From the NCBI RefSeq assembly GCF_009296025.1, contig NZ_CP045178.1, positions 7,316,001 to 7,380,000 of the forward strand: 64,000 nt of DNA. The letters run 5' to 3'. The notes under the pieces are model-generated. The model searched no databases and had not been told where the DNA came from. It worked only from the letters and a program-made list of their open reading frames with translations. Of the stretch, positions 43,473 to 51,771 are shown in pieces (position 1 is the stretch's first letter; each line of letters opens with the position of its first letter). The translations under genes were made by a program, and so were the position numbers. The DNA is from Streptomyces tsukubensis. Lineage in GTDB: Bacteria > Actinomycetota > Actinomycetes > Streptomycetales > Streptomycetaceae.

Positions 43473-44867
43473 ATGGCAGCAGACCCCACCGCGTCCGGCA
43501 GGCCCGCTCCGCCGCCGAGTCGGACCGGAATGCCGAGGGCCGTGCTCGCGGGCTGCGTCGGCAACTTCATCGAGCAGATCGATGTCGGCCTCTACGGCTA
43601 TCTCGCGCCGACCATGGCGGGCGCCTTCTTCCCGCACGGGAATCCGACCGTCGCGCTCATCAGCACGTACGGCACCTTCGCACTCGGCTTCCTCGTCCAG
43701 CCGCTCGGCGGAGTGTTCTTCGGCAGGATCGGGGACCGCGTCGGACGCCGCACCATGCTGATGGTCACCATCGTCCTGATGGGCGTGCTCACGGCCTGCA
43801 TCGGTGTGCTTCCCACCTACGCGCGGATCGGCGTGGCCTCGCCGATGCTGCTGCTCTTCGTCCGCATCCTCCAGGGCATGGTGCACGGAGGGGAGTACGG
43901 CGGTGCGCTGACGTTCATCATCGAGTACGCGCCACGCCGCAAACGCGGCCTCTACATGGGCTACGCGTCCATCGGCGTCTTCGGCGGCCTGCTCGTCGGC
44001 GCCGGTATGTCCTCCGCCGTGTCCGCGCTGCTCACCGAGGACCAGATGGCGGACTGGGGGTGGCGCCTCCCCTTCCTCGTGGCGCTGCCGCTCGCCGTCG
44101 GAGGTCTGCTGCTCCGCTCCAAAGTGGGTGAGACACCCGCCTTCCTCGAACTCCAGAAGTCGGCGCCGGCGCCGAAGGAGTCCCCGGTACTGGAGACCCT
44201 GCGCACCTACTGGCGCCCGCTGCTGACCTTCACCGGCTACGCGATGACCAACGCGGTGCTCTCCTACACCTGGGTGACCTACCTGCCGCAGTGGCTCAGT
44301 GACGAGGGCGGCATCAGCCACTCCGCCGCCTTCGCGAGCAATCTCATCTCGCTGGCCGCCTACCTGCCGTTGCTGGTGCTCGCCGGCTGGCTCTCCGACC
44401 GCATCGGGCGCAAACCCATGCTGCTCGCCGGGTGCGTCGCGTGTCTGACCCTGGTGCCGCTGGCCTTCTGGGTCGCGCACGGCGGGACCTTCGGCTCCGC
44501 GATCCTCGCGCAGCTCATCTATCTGGTGCCGGAGTTCTGCATCGCCGTGCCCGCGACGGCGAGCCTCCCCGAGATGGTCCCCACCCATGTCCGGGTCACC
44601 GCCACCGCACTCGGCTTCAACGTGCCCTTCGCCGTCTTCTCGGGCACCGCGCCCGTCGTCGCCACCGCCCTGGTCAACTGGACGGGTTCGCTGTACTCGG
44701 TCTGGTTCTATCTCGGGGCTCTCGCCGTCATCTCGTTCTTCGCCGTGTTCTACGGCTACCACGAGAGTTCACGCGGCAGCCTCAGCGGGAGTGAGGCGCC
44801 CACGAAGGAGGCCGCCACCGACAGCCGGGCCGCCCACGGTGACCGGGCGGAGCCGGCCAGGAATTGA
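43473..44867 (+). CDS. MFS transporter, metabolite:H+ symporter (MHS) type
   Basis: A 464-aa transporter with twelve predicted membrane segments. The MHS signature is FFGRIGDRVGRRTMLMVTI between TM2 and TM3, and the second half has WLSDRIGRKPMLLAG between TM8 and TM9. It imports organic anions such as carboxylates, using proton symport, in well-studied relatives. The ATG at 43473 has GGGGGA 6 nt upstream; the longer frame is Arg/Pro-rich. It lies inside a locus flanked by matching LacI operators, so it probably imports the pathway substrate. Confidence 0.9.
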   Translation: MAADPTASGRPAPPPSRTGMPRAVLAGCVGNFIEQIDVGLYGYLAPTMAGAFFPHGNPTVALISTYGTFALGFLVQPLGGVFFGRIGDRVGRRTMLMVTIVLMGVLTACIGVLPTYARIGVASPMLLLFVRILQGMVHGGEYGGALTFIIEYAPRRKRGLYMGYASIGVFGGLLVGAGMSSAVSALLTEDQMADWGWRLPFLVALPLAVGGLLLRSKVGETPAFLELQKSAPAPKESPVLETLRTYWRPLLTFTGYAMTNAVLSYTWVTYLPQWLSDEGGISHSAAFASNLISLAAYLPLLVLAGWLSDRIGRKPMLLAGCVACLTLVPLAFWVAHGGTFGSAILAQLIYLVPEFCIAVPATASLPEMVPTHVRVTATALGFNVPFAVFSGTAPVVATALVNWTGSLYSVWFYLGALAVISFFAVFYGYHESSRGSLSGSEAPTKEAATDSRAAHGDRAEPARN

Positions 44868-45281
44868 GGCGGTGGAACCCCCATGAGGCTCCCGGCCCCT
44901 CGTCCGGCTCCGCCCCCGCGCGCCCCTCCGGCCGCTGTGACGCGGCGGTGGGACCACCGGCGCCCACACCCTGTCCCCAGATCTCCCCCGCCACACGGAA
45001 ACCCGGCGGCACCCCAGGTCCAACCCCTGTTGACCTGGGGTTGAGGGCTCCTTGCGGTCGCCGGAACGGGCGTCGCACCCGGCGCGGCCCCCCTCGTCCC
45101 CGCACGCGGCGCGCACCCCCGGCCCCGAGACCGGGGACCACACTCCTGCCACCGGCGACAACAGTCCCGAGGGCGGGGACAACGGGCGCAGTGTCGGGGG
45201 CCACGCTCCCGATACTGGTACAACAGTCCCGGCACCGGGGCCGCCCCCCACCACCACCGAAGAACAGCCGGAGGTCACCCG
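44868..45281. other. Intergenic region with hairpin after the transporter
   Basis: No convincing gene. ACCCCAGGTC (45011-45020) pairs perfectly with GACCTGGGGT (45032-45041), a likely transcription terminator. The rest has GGGGACAACAG-type repeats at 45140-45230. GGAGG at 45269-45273 is the ribosome-binding site of the next gene. Confidence 0.55.
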
Positions 45282-46085
45282 GTGACACGTGTCGTCTGCC
45301 GTCCGCTCGCCCCGCGCCTGGGCGAGTTCGAGGCCAACCAGCGAGCCGTTCTCGACGCCATCGACGCCGCGCGGGACGCCGACATCCTCGTCCTGCCGGA
45401 ACTCGTCACCACCGGCTACGTCTTCCACACCCGGGCCGAGGCCGCGGACGCCGCCATCGGCGCCGAAGGGCCGGAACTGGCCGCGTGGAGCGCGGCGCTC
45501 ACCGGCGACACCGTCGTCGTCGCCGGTTTCGCGGAACGCGGCGAGGACGGCGTCATCCACAACAGCGCCGCCCTGGTCGGTACGGACGGGGTGCGCGCCG
45601 TACACCGCAAGGCCCATCTGTGGGACCGCGAGAAACTGTTCTTCACCCCCGGCGACCGGCCGCCGCCCGTCGTGGACACCGCCTTCGGCCGGGTGGCCGT
45701 CCTCATCTGCTACGACCTGGAGTTCCCCGAGTACACCAGGCGCGCCGCCCTCGACGGCGCCGACCTGCTCGCCGTCCCCGTCAACTGGCCCTTGGTGCCC
45801 CGCCCCGAGGGCGAACGTCCGCCCGAGGTCGTCATCGCGCAGGCCGCGGCCCTGGTCAACCGGGTGGCGGTGGCCTGCTGCGACCGGGGCGGAACGGAAC
45901 GCGGTCAGCGGTGGACCGAGGGCACCACGCTCATCGGGAGTGACGGCTGGGTTGTCGCCACGGCCACCACCGACGACCCGGCCGGCGCCCGTGCGGAGCT
46001 CGACCTGCTCGCGGGACGGGACAAACGGCTGACCGACCACTGCGACCTGTTCGGCGACCGACGGCCCGAGTTGTACGGGGGCTGA
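45282..46085 (+). CDS. Carbon-nitrogen hydrolase (nitrilase superfamily)
   Basis: A 267-aa amidohydrolase of the nitrilase superfamily. The catalytic triad is Glu in VLPELVTTGY, Lys in HRKAHLWDREK, and Cys in LICYDLEFPE. It hydrolyses an amide (or nitrile/carbamoyl) bond; the length and lack of extra domains fit an omega-amidase or N-carbamoyl-type hydrolase. The start is a GTG with GGAGG 8 nt upstream. It lies between the transporter and the minus-strand operon, so it is likely part of the same pathway and may act on an amide-bonded substrate. Confidence 0.88.
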   Translation: MTRVVCRPLAPRLGEFEANQRAVLDAIDAARDADILVLPELVTTGYVFHTRAEAADAAIGAEGPELAAWSAALTGDTVVVAGFAERGEDGVIHNSAALVGTDGVRAVHRKAHLWDREKLFFTPGDRPPPVVDTAFGRVAVLICYDLEFPEYTRRAALDGADLLAVPVNWPLVPRPEGERPPEVVIAQAAALVNRVAVACCDRGGTERGQRWTEGTTLIGSDGWVVATATTDDPAGARAELDLLAGRDKRLTDHCDLFGDRRPELYGG

Positions 46086-46205
46086 CGGGCCGAGTTGTAC
46101 GGGGTCGGTGTCCCGAGCGGTACGGGGGCCGCTGTCCCGAGCTGTACCGGGCCGGTGTCCCGAACCGTACGGGGCCCACCTCCCGAGCCGTACGGGGAGA
46201 TGGGC
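46086..46205. repeat. Tandem repeats of about 25 bp
   Basis: About five degenerate copies of a unit like GTGTCCCGAGCGGTACGGGG run from 46086 to 46205. They lie immediately downstream of the nitrilase-family gene, and their stop codon overlaps the first copy. Confidence 0.75.
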
Positions 46206-46258
46206 ACCGTATGGCTGAGGACAGGCGCCGAGGACTCGTCGAGGACGCCGTGAGCGGA

Positions 46259-46396
46259 TCAGGACGGACCCGATCCGGCGATAGCACGGTTCCCCGCGCC
46301 GATCCCGCCGCCGACAGTGAAGCCGGTGTCCGCGAAGGCGCCGCCCACGTGCTGAGCCGGGTGGAGCCACGGCACGCGCGGGACGGTCTCCGACAT
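46259..46396 (-). CDS. Possible 45-aa small protein
   Basis: An ATG-to-TGA frame of 45 codons with very GC-rich third positions, as in real genes here. The peptide starts MSETVPRVPWLHPAQHVGG and ends in a Gly-rich stretch (GFTVGGGIGAGNRAIAGSGPS). No family is recognised and the ribosome-binding site is weak (GGTGA 7 nt upstream). It is downstream of the aldolase and beyond its terminator, so co-transcription is unlikely. Gly-rich tails occur in peptide precursors, but nothing else supports that. Confidence 0.25.
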   Translation of the reverse strand: MSETVPRVPWLHPAQHVGGAFADTGFTVGGGIGAGNRAIAGSGPS

Positions 46397-46443
46397 CGCC
46401 GTCACCGCGGACCCGCGCAGCGTGGAGCCACGGCACGCGCGGC

Positions 46444-46485
46444 GTGGCCGGGTCCGGCGGGAGCAGTCTCCCGTCGGACCCGGCC
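46444..46485. terminator. Bidirectional terminator between nitrilase and aldolase genes
   Basis: TGGCCGGGTCCGGCGGGAG (46444-46462) pairs with CTCCCGTCGGACCCGGCCA (46467-46485) around CAGT, with one G-T pair. It sits between the nitrilase-family gene (plus) and the aldolase gene (minus). Confidence 0.8.
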
Positions 46486-46499
46486 ACCCGGAGTCGTAC

Positions 46500-47246
46500 T
46501 CAGTCCCTCGCGGCCAGACCCCCGAGCAGCCGCATCAACTCGGCCGTCAGATTGTGTACGACGAACCGCGACCCGTCGGCGGCCGCCGCGTCCGCGGCCT
46601 CCCGTGAACCCACGATGTCCATCCGGAAGGCACCGGCCTCGGCCGCCGCGATGTGCGCGGCCGCCATGGCTTCCCGTACACGGGGCGCGCCCGCCTCCTC
46701 GGCCATCGACACGGCCAGGTCGGCGGGGCCGACCCAGACTCCGTCGACACCGTCCGTGGCCAGGATCTCCGGCGCCTCGCGACACGCCTCCTCGGACTCG
46801 GCCATGACGAACACCAGGGTGTTCTCCGCCGCCGCACGGTGGGCGTCGGCGCTCACCGTGCCGTAGCGGCCCGCCCGCCCGTAGGTCGCGAACCCCCGCT
46901 CGCCGCGCGGCGGATAGCGCGCGGCCCGCACGGCCTCCCGCGCCGTCGCGGCGTCGTCGACATGCGGGACGACGACACCGGCCGCTCCGTGGTCGAGCGC
47001 CCGCAGCACCAGCCGCGAATCGTGCTCGCCGACGCGTACCAGCACCGGCATCCCGTGCACCTGCGCCGCCGCCACGTGCCTGCGCAGCTCCAGGGTGTCG
47101 GACGGGCCGTGCTCACAGTCGAGCAGTACGAAGTCAAGACCCGCGACCCCGGCCATCTCGATCAGCTCCTCGGCCGGAATCCGCACCAGCACACCGCGCA
47201 GCGACTCGCCTCCCGCGGCGCGCTCCTTCAGGCTCACCGCGCTCAC
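46500..47246 (-). CDS. HpcH/HpaI aldolase/citrate lyase family protein
   Basis: A 248-aa class II pyruvate-type aldolase. The metal/catalytic motifs are DFVLLDCEHGPSDT (acid Asp/His), GMPVLVRVGEHD (Arg), and VWVGPADLAVSMA (Glu/Asp near metal). It should cleave or form a C-C bond between a 2-oxo acid and an aldehyde. The GTG start overlaps the SDR stop by 4 nt, so it is the last gene of the cupin-hydrolase-HisD-SDR-aldolase operon. Substrate unknown. Confidence 0.88.
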   Translation of the reverse strand: MSAVSLKERAAGGESLRGVLVRIPAEELIEMAGVAGLDFVLLDCEHGPSDTLELRRHVAAAQVHGMPVLVRVGEHDSRLVLRALDHGAAGVVVPHVDDAATAREAVRAARYPPRGERGFATYGRAGRYGTVSADAHRAAAENTLVFVMAESEEACREAPEILATDGVDGVWVGPADLAVSMAEEAGAPRVREAMAAAHIAAAEAGAFRMDIVGSREAADAAAADGSRFVVHNLTAELMRLLGGLAARD

Positions 47247-48028
47247 CTGGCCACCATCCCCGCGGAGAGGTCCAGATCAGCGGCGCACAGACCACTCATC
47301 CCGATCATGGCGACCGCCGCGGCGGCCACCTCTTCCTCCGTCACCATGCGTTCGAGCAGCGCCCGCGAGACGAAGGCCCGTTCAGCCTCCTCGTAGGAGA
47401 CTCCGGTGCGCTCCGCCTCAAGACGGAAGTTGCGCCGCATGCGCTCCGAGTCCACGGGGCCGGGCGACAGGGAGTTGACCCGTACCCCGAGCGGCCCGGC
47501 CTCGGCCGCGAGCGCCGAGGTCAGTCCCAGTACCGCCGCCTTCGACGCGCAGTAGGGCGTACGGCCCGCGAGGGGACGCTTGCCCGAGACGGAGGCGATG
47601 TTGAGGACGTCGCCCTCCCCGCGCTCCGTCATCCCGGGCAGGAAGGCGCGGCACATCAGATAGACCCCGCGCACATTGACCGAGAAGACCTCGTCCCAGT
47701 CGTCGGGTTCGATCGCGGTCAGTGGGGCCACCGGGCCCGGCACACCCGCGTTGTTGACGAGGATGTCGACCCGCTCCGCGGCGAGCGCGCCCGCCAGCGC
47801 GTCGACGGAGGCCGGGTCCGTGACATCGCACCGCGCCGCGCGTACCGAGCCGGGCCGCGCCCTCGCTGTGCGCTCCAGCGCGTCCAGGGTCCGCCCCACG
47901 GCGACGACCCGCGCCCCCGCGTCTGCGAGGGCGTGCGCGAGCACCGCGCCGAGTCCGCTGCCGCCACCCGTGACCAGCGCGGTACGGCCCGCCAGCCGCC
48001 CCACCGCCTTCGGGGCCGACCCGGTCAC
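47243..48028 (-). CDS. Short-chain dehydrogenase/reductase
   Basis: A 261-aa classical SDR. The cofactor motif is ALVTGGGSGLGAVLA (TGxxxGxG), followed by ILVNNAGVPG, the catalytic Ser in NIASVSGK, and YxxxK in YCASKAAV. Acidic residues for NAD preference are not obvious (VVAVGRTLD), so NADP is possible. It oxidises or reduces an alcohol/ketone in the LacI-locus pathway. The GTG at 48028 overlaps the HisD-like stop by 4 nt; the longer frame lies inside that gene. Confidence 0.88.
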   Translation of the reverse strand: MTGSAPKAVGRLAGRTALVTGGGSGLGAVLAHALADAGARVVAVGRTLDALERTARARPGSVRAARCDVTDPASVDALAGALAAERVDILVNNAGVPGPVAPLTAIEPDDWDEVFSVNVRGVYLMCRAFLPGMTERGEGDVLNIASVSGKRPLAGRTPYCASKAAVLGLTSALAAEAGPLGVRVNSLSPGPVDSERMRRNFRLEAERTGVSYEEAERAFVSRALLERMVTEEEVAAAAVAMIGMSGLCAADLDLSAGMVAR

Positions 48029-49347
48029 GAGGCGGCTCCCGAGGGGGCCGTCTCGTTCCACGGCAGCTCGGCGCCCGCGTACTTGGCCGCCCTGACGTCA
48101 CCGGAGCGGGCGTGCCCCTCGAAGAGCTCCACCCTGGCGGCCCGCCCGCACACCTCGCCGAGCCGCGCGCTCGACGCCTCGTCGGTCACCTCCTGGTAGG
48201 TGACGGTCTTGAGGTACTTGCCGACCCACAGCCCGCCCGTGTAGCGGGCCGCGCCCTTGGTGGGCAGGACGTGATTGGTGCCGATGACCTTGTCGCCGTA
48301 GGAGACGCAGGTGCCCTCGCCGAGGAACAGCGCGCCGTAGTCCCGCATGTGGTCGAGGGCGAGACGGGGCTGCTCGGTGAGTACCTGTACGTGTTCGGAC
48401 GCGTAGCCGTCCGCCACGGCGAACGCCTCCTCGACACTGTCCACCACGACGATCTCACCGTGGTCGCGCCAGGCGGGCCCGGCGAAGTCCTTGGTGGGCA
48501 TGGTCGGCAGCAGCCGCTCGACGTGGCCGAGCACCGCACGCCCTGTCTCCTCACTGGTGGTGACGAGTACGGCGGGGGAGTCGGGGCCGTGTTCCGCCTG
48601 CGAGAGCAGGTCGACGGCGGCGACGAACGGGTCGGTCGTTCCGTCGGCGATGACGAGGATCTCCGTGGGTCCCGCGAACAGGTCGATGCCGACCTCGCCG
48701 TACAGCCGCCGCTTGGCCTCGGCGACGTAGGCGTTGCCGGGGCCCGCGAGCAGGTCCACCCGGTCGATGGTCTCGGTGCCCACGGCGAGCGCGGCCACCG
48801 CCTGCACACCACCGAGGAGGTGGATCTCGTCCGCGCCCGCGAGGTGCATGGCCGCGACGGTGGCCGCCGGAACCTCGCCGCGGATCGGCGGAGTACACGC
48901 GGCGACGCTCGGTACGCCCGCGACCTTCGCCGTCACGATGGTCATGTGGGCGGAGGCGGTCAGCGGGTAACGGCCCCCCGGCACGTAGGCGCCGACCCGG
49001 CCGACAGGCAGGTGCCGGTGGCCGAGACGGACGCCGGGAAGGGTCTCCACCTCTATGTCGGTGAGGGAGTCGCGCTGCGCCCGCGCGAAAACGCGGACCT
49101 GTTCCTGTACGAAACGGATGTCGTCGAGCACCTGTTGGGGAACGCCGGCGACGATCTCCTCGATCCGCTCGGGGGAGAGCCGGAAGGATTCCGGTTCCCA
49201 GGAGTCGAACGTCGCCGACCAATGGCGTACGGCGGCGTCACCCCGGGTCCTCACGTCATCGATGATGCCGGCCACGCGCTCCGCGACCGTGCTGTCGCCC
49301 TGCGGGGCGGGCACGGCGGCCGACGGTGACTTCAGGTTCCAGGACAT
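48025..49347 (-). CDS. Histidinol dehydrogenase family protein (HpsN-like paralogue)
   Basis: A 440-aa HisD-family enzyme outside any histidine operon. HisD relatives oxidise an alcohol in two NAD-dependent steps to a carboxylate. Metal and substrate regions are kept: SQAEHGPDSP (Gln/His), YGDKVIGTNHVLPTKG (Asp in GD), and EGHARSGDVR (final His). The usual GDYASGTNHVLPT has Lys-Val-Ile in place of Tyr-Ala-Ser. The overall form resembles HpsN, the sulfopropanediol dehydrogenase, but no other sulfonate-catabolic gene is present. It shares 4 bp with the SDR gene. A second paralogue is at 55598. Confidence 0.82.
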   Translation of the reverse strand: MSWNLKSPSAAVPAPQGDSTVAERVAGIIDDVRTRGDAAVRHWSATFDSWEPESFRLSPERIEEIVAGVPQQVLDDIRFVQEQVRVFARAQRDSLTDIEVETLPGVRLGHRHLPVGRVGAYVPGGRYPLTASAHMTIVTAKVAGVPSVAACTPPIRGEVPAATVAAMHLAGADEIHLLGGVQAVAALAVGTETIDRVDLLAGPGNAYVAEAKRRLYGEVGIDLFAGPTEILVIADGTTDPFVAAVDLLSQAEHGPDSPAVLVTTSEETGRAVLGHVERLLPTMPTKDFAGPAWRDHGEIVVVDSVEEAFAVADGYASEHVQVLTEQPRLALDHMRDYGALFLGEGTCVSYGDKVIGTNHVLPTKGAARYTGGLWVGKYLKTVTYQEVTDEASSARLGEVCGRAARVELFEGHARSGDVRAAKYAGAELPWNETAPSGAAS

Positions 49348-49458
49348 GTGCGGGTGCCTTTCTGCAGGGGCCCGGGTGAGGGACGGAGAGAGTGCGGCGA
49401 GGGGGGGGAGGGGGAGGGGCGGTCGCGCTGCCGCGCGGTGTGTCCCGGAGAGCCGGGG

Positions 49459-50283
49459 TCAGCCGGAAACGGCTTCGGTGCGGGCTTCGGTTCGGGGGCG
49501 GGCATCGGCATCGGCTCGGGCATCGGCATCGGCATCGGCATCGGCTCCGAAATCCGCTCCGGATTCGGCGAGCCAGCCCCGCAGTTCCCGCGCCACTTCG
49601 ACGGGATCCTCCAGGGGAAGCAGGTGTCCCGCGCCCGGCAGGACCCGCAGCGTCGGACGCCTCGCCGCGTCGGCGACGGCCGCGTGGAACTCGGGCGGGG
49701 TCACCCTGTCGAGTGCGCCGCACAGCGCCAGGACAGGGCCGCCGTAGCCGGAGAGAGCGGGGAAGGCGTCCTCGCGGGTGGCCTGCGCGGCGAGCTGGGA
49801 CCGGTAGCGTGAGGGGCCCACCCGCCGGGCCATGGCGCGGAAGGCGTCGGCTTCCCGCGGGCCGGGCTCGGGGGAGCGGAACATACCGGGCAGCACCGAC
49901 GCTTCGACATGCGCGTCGAAATCTCCCGAGGCCGCCGCCAGATCCGCCGCACGCCAGGCCGCGTACTGCTCGGGTCGCGGGGCCGAAGCGTTGGCGGAGA
50001 GTACGGCGAGCCCCGCCACCCGCTCCGGCGCCCTGCGGCACACCTCGAAGCCGACGATGGCACCGAGGCTCAGCCCCACCAGGACGAACGGCCCCTCGAC
50101 AGCGCCGAGCACCTGCTCCGCCATGGCCCCGATCGTGGACGCGTCGATCACCGTGTCCACGGCCGGGCCGGGAAGCGCCTCCCGCACCCCGTCCCACAGC
50201 GCCGCGTCGCACAGCATGCCGGGGACGAGGACGACGGGAGGGGCGAGGGCGACGGGCGGCGCCTGTTCCCGGAGGGCCGTCAC
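49459..50283 (-). CDS. Alpha/beta hydrolase with Ala-Asp repeat tail
   Basis: A 274-aa alpha/beta hydrolase. The oxyanion region is VLVPGMLCDAALWDG, the nucleophile Ser is in VGLSLGAIVG, Asp is in CGALDRVTPP, and His is in PGAGHLLPLEDP. The end of the protein is an Ala-Asp repeat (ADADADADARADADA) encoded by a GGCATC-type microsatellite at about 49500-49545. The GTG start overlaps the cupin stop by 4 nt. It may be a lactonase or esterase supplying acid for the downstream HisD-like step. Confidence 0.87.
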   Translation of the reverse strand: MTALREQAPPVALAPPVVLVPGMLCDAALWDGVREALPGPAVDTVIDASTIGAMAEQVLGAVEGPFVLVGLSLGAIVGFEVCRRAPERVAGLAVLSANASAPRPEQYAAWRAADLAAASGDFDAHVEASVLPGMFRSPEPGPREADAFRAMARRVGPSRYRSQLAAQATREDAFPALSGYGGPVLALCGALDRVTPPEFHAAVADAARRPTLRVLPGAGHLLPLEDPVEVARELRGWLAESGADFGADADADADARADADARPRTEARTEAVSG

Positions 50284-51545
50284 CGGCGGCGCGGGATGAG
50301 GTCGTAGGGGGCGAGGTAGCCGTTGTGGTCCACGCCGACACCGGCGTCCGCGGCGGCCTTGACGACCTCCTCGTCCCACTCCAGGAGGACACGGCCGTCC
50401 CCGTCGTTCACCACGACCATGGTGGCGTCCCCGCCGGAGACATTGCGCAGAGTGCGCCACGTACCGGCCGGGACCGACAGCAGGTCGCGGTGGCCGAGAC
50501 GTACCGTCACGGGCTCGCCGTCGTCCAGCGTCACCTCCCACTCGCCGTCCTTGACCATCAGCACCTGGTTGTGGTCCGTGCGGTGGCGCAGCACACCGCG
50601 CTCGGCCTCCGCGCGCAGCCAGGCGATGTTGTGCCCGTGCGGGTTGAACACCACCGGCTCCTGGTCCCTGTCCTCGGTCATGCCGAAGCCGATGACCAGC
50701 GCGAGTCGCGCACCGCCTCCGGGCAGTGCGTGGTCGAGCAGGGCCTTGGAGGACCAGGCCAGCTCGTCGTGGGCGGCGATCCTGCGGCGCATCTCGGCAG
50801 GGGAGTAGTGACGCAGCGCGGCGATGTGGTGGTCGGCGATCGGTGTGATGAGTTCGACGTCGTCGCCGAGCGCCCCGTCCGCCACGGTGTCGAGGAGTTC
50901 GTTGTCCGCGCTGAGGTACAGGCCGTGGCCCGCGGCCTCCTTGAGTACCGAGGGGCCCCAGATGATGCCGCCGGTGTCGTTCATGCCGAGAGTGGTGAAC
51001 AGCCATCCGTCGTCAGGGCCGGTGTTGGTGAACCCCCGGAAGATCCAGGTGGGCACGGAGGCGATGTCGCCCTCGCGCAGGACCAGCTCACCCTCCTCGC
51101 CGTCGACCCCCCAGCGCAGCGTGTACTCGCCGCGGAAGCAGAGGAAGACCTCGGCCGTGAAGTGCAGGTGCAGGTTGTTGACCACGCCGTTGGGCATGGC
51201 CGCCGCGCCGACGTTGAAGCCGTGCGGCTCTTCGAGGTTGACGACCTGGCCGGCGCTCTGCGAGACGCCGCGCCCGATCATCGAGTAGTTCTCCTTGCGG
51301 TCGGAACCGGGCGTACGGCAGTCGATGAACGCCTGGTCGCAGGAGACGAAGTCGGCGCTGCGGACCGTGCGGCGCGCGACCTCCGCCGCGTCGGTCCTCC
51401 GGCGCTCCATGTGCCCGGGTGCGGTACTCGCGGCGGCGGTACGCCCGGGTTCCGCGCCCCCGGGGACCGTCGTCGCGGGTGTCGTACGCCCGGGTGCGGT
51501 ACTCGCGGGCGTCGTGGTCCCGGCTGTCGTCGCCGCGGCTGTCAT
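50280..51545 (-). CDS. Cupin domain protein, first gene of the LacI-regulated operon
   Basis: A 421-aa protein with two cupin-like halves. The N-terminal half has NNLHLHFTAEVFLCFRGEYTL (HxH...E metal motif) and LVLREGDIASVPTWIFRGF; the C-terminal half has HRTDHNQVLMVKDGEWEVTLDDG. Two-cupin proteins of this type include ring-cleaving dioxygenases and sugar/acid isomerases; no substrate is clear. Residues 2-50 are a Thr/Pro/Ala-rich repeat (TTPASTAPGRTTPATT) that homologues lack, as far as I recall, so the real start may be the Met before ERRRTDAAEVARRTVRSADF. The ATG at 51545 has GAGGGGA upstream. Confidence 0.8.
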   Translation of the reverse strand: MTAAATTAGTTTPASTAPGRTTPATTVPGGAEPGRTAAASTAPGHMERRRTDAAEVARRTVRSADFVSCDQAFIDCRTPGSDRKENYSMIGRGVSQSAGQVVNLEEPHGFNVGAAAMPNGVVNNLHLHFTAEVFLCFRGEYTLRWGVDGEEGELVLREGDIASVPTWIFRGFTNTGPDDGWLFTTLGMNDTGGIIWGPSVLKEAAGHGLYLSADNELLDTVADGALGDDVELITPIADHHIAALRHYSPAEMRRRIAAHDELAWSSKALLDHALPGGGARLALVIGFGMTEDRDQEPVVFNPHGHNIAWLRAEAERGVLRHRTDHNQVLMVKDGEWEVTLDDGEPVTVRLGHRDLLSVPAGTWRTLRNVSGGDATMVVVNDGDGRVLLEWDEEVVKAAADAGVGVDHNGYLAPYDLIPRRR

Positions 51546-51611
51546 GGGATTCCCCTCGTTTGTCACAGGGCCGTCCTCCTCCGAGAGGTGCTGGCATGCG
51601 TCGGATCGACA

Positions 51612-51625
51612 TGCATACGTATGCA
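51612..51625. promoter_or_regulatory. LacI-type operator in the cupin/LacI intergenic region
   Basis: TGCATACGTATGCA is a perfect 14-bp palindrome with the central CG typical of LacI-family sites. It lies 67 bp from the cupin start and 147 bp from the lacI start. Confidence 0.75.
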
Positions 51626-51700
51626 CAGTAAGGGTGCGGCTCCGCTGTGTGTCAACCCTCTAGTGGGAAAAGGCGGGTACTGGCGCCGATCGGCCGCCGT

Positions 51701-51714
51701 ATGATGCGTATGCC
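51701..51714. promoter_or_regulatory. Possible second LacI-type operator
   Basis: ATGATGCGTATGCC matches 10 of 14 bases of TGCATGCGTATGCA, including the ATGCGTATG core. It is 58 bp before the lacI start, where autoregulation would act. Confidence 0.4.
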
Positions 51715-51771
51715 GGTCATGGCGGGCTCGGGGCATGACCGGTCACCGACGCCGACGGAGGCTTGAGCGCC

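Noticed and set aside
45052..45285. A 77-codon plus-strand frame ending in a stop overlapping the nitrilase-family GTG
   Set aside because: It is Pro/Thr/Gly-rich repeat sequence without motif or ribosome-binding site; the overlap alone was judged insufficient.
48025..49347. Histidine biosynthesis hisD
   Set aside because: No other his genes are nearby, the GDYASGTNHVLPT motif is altered, and two paralogues occur within catabolic operons.
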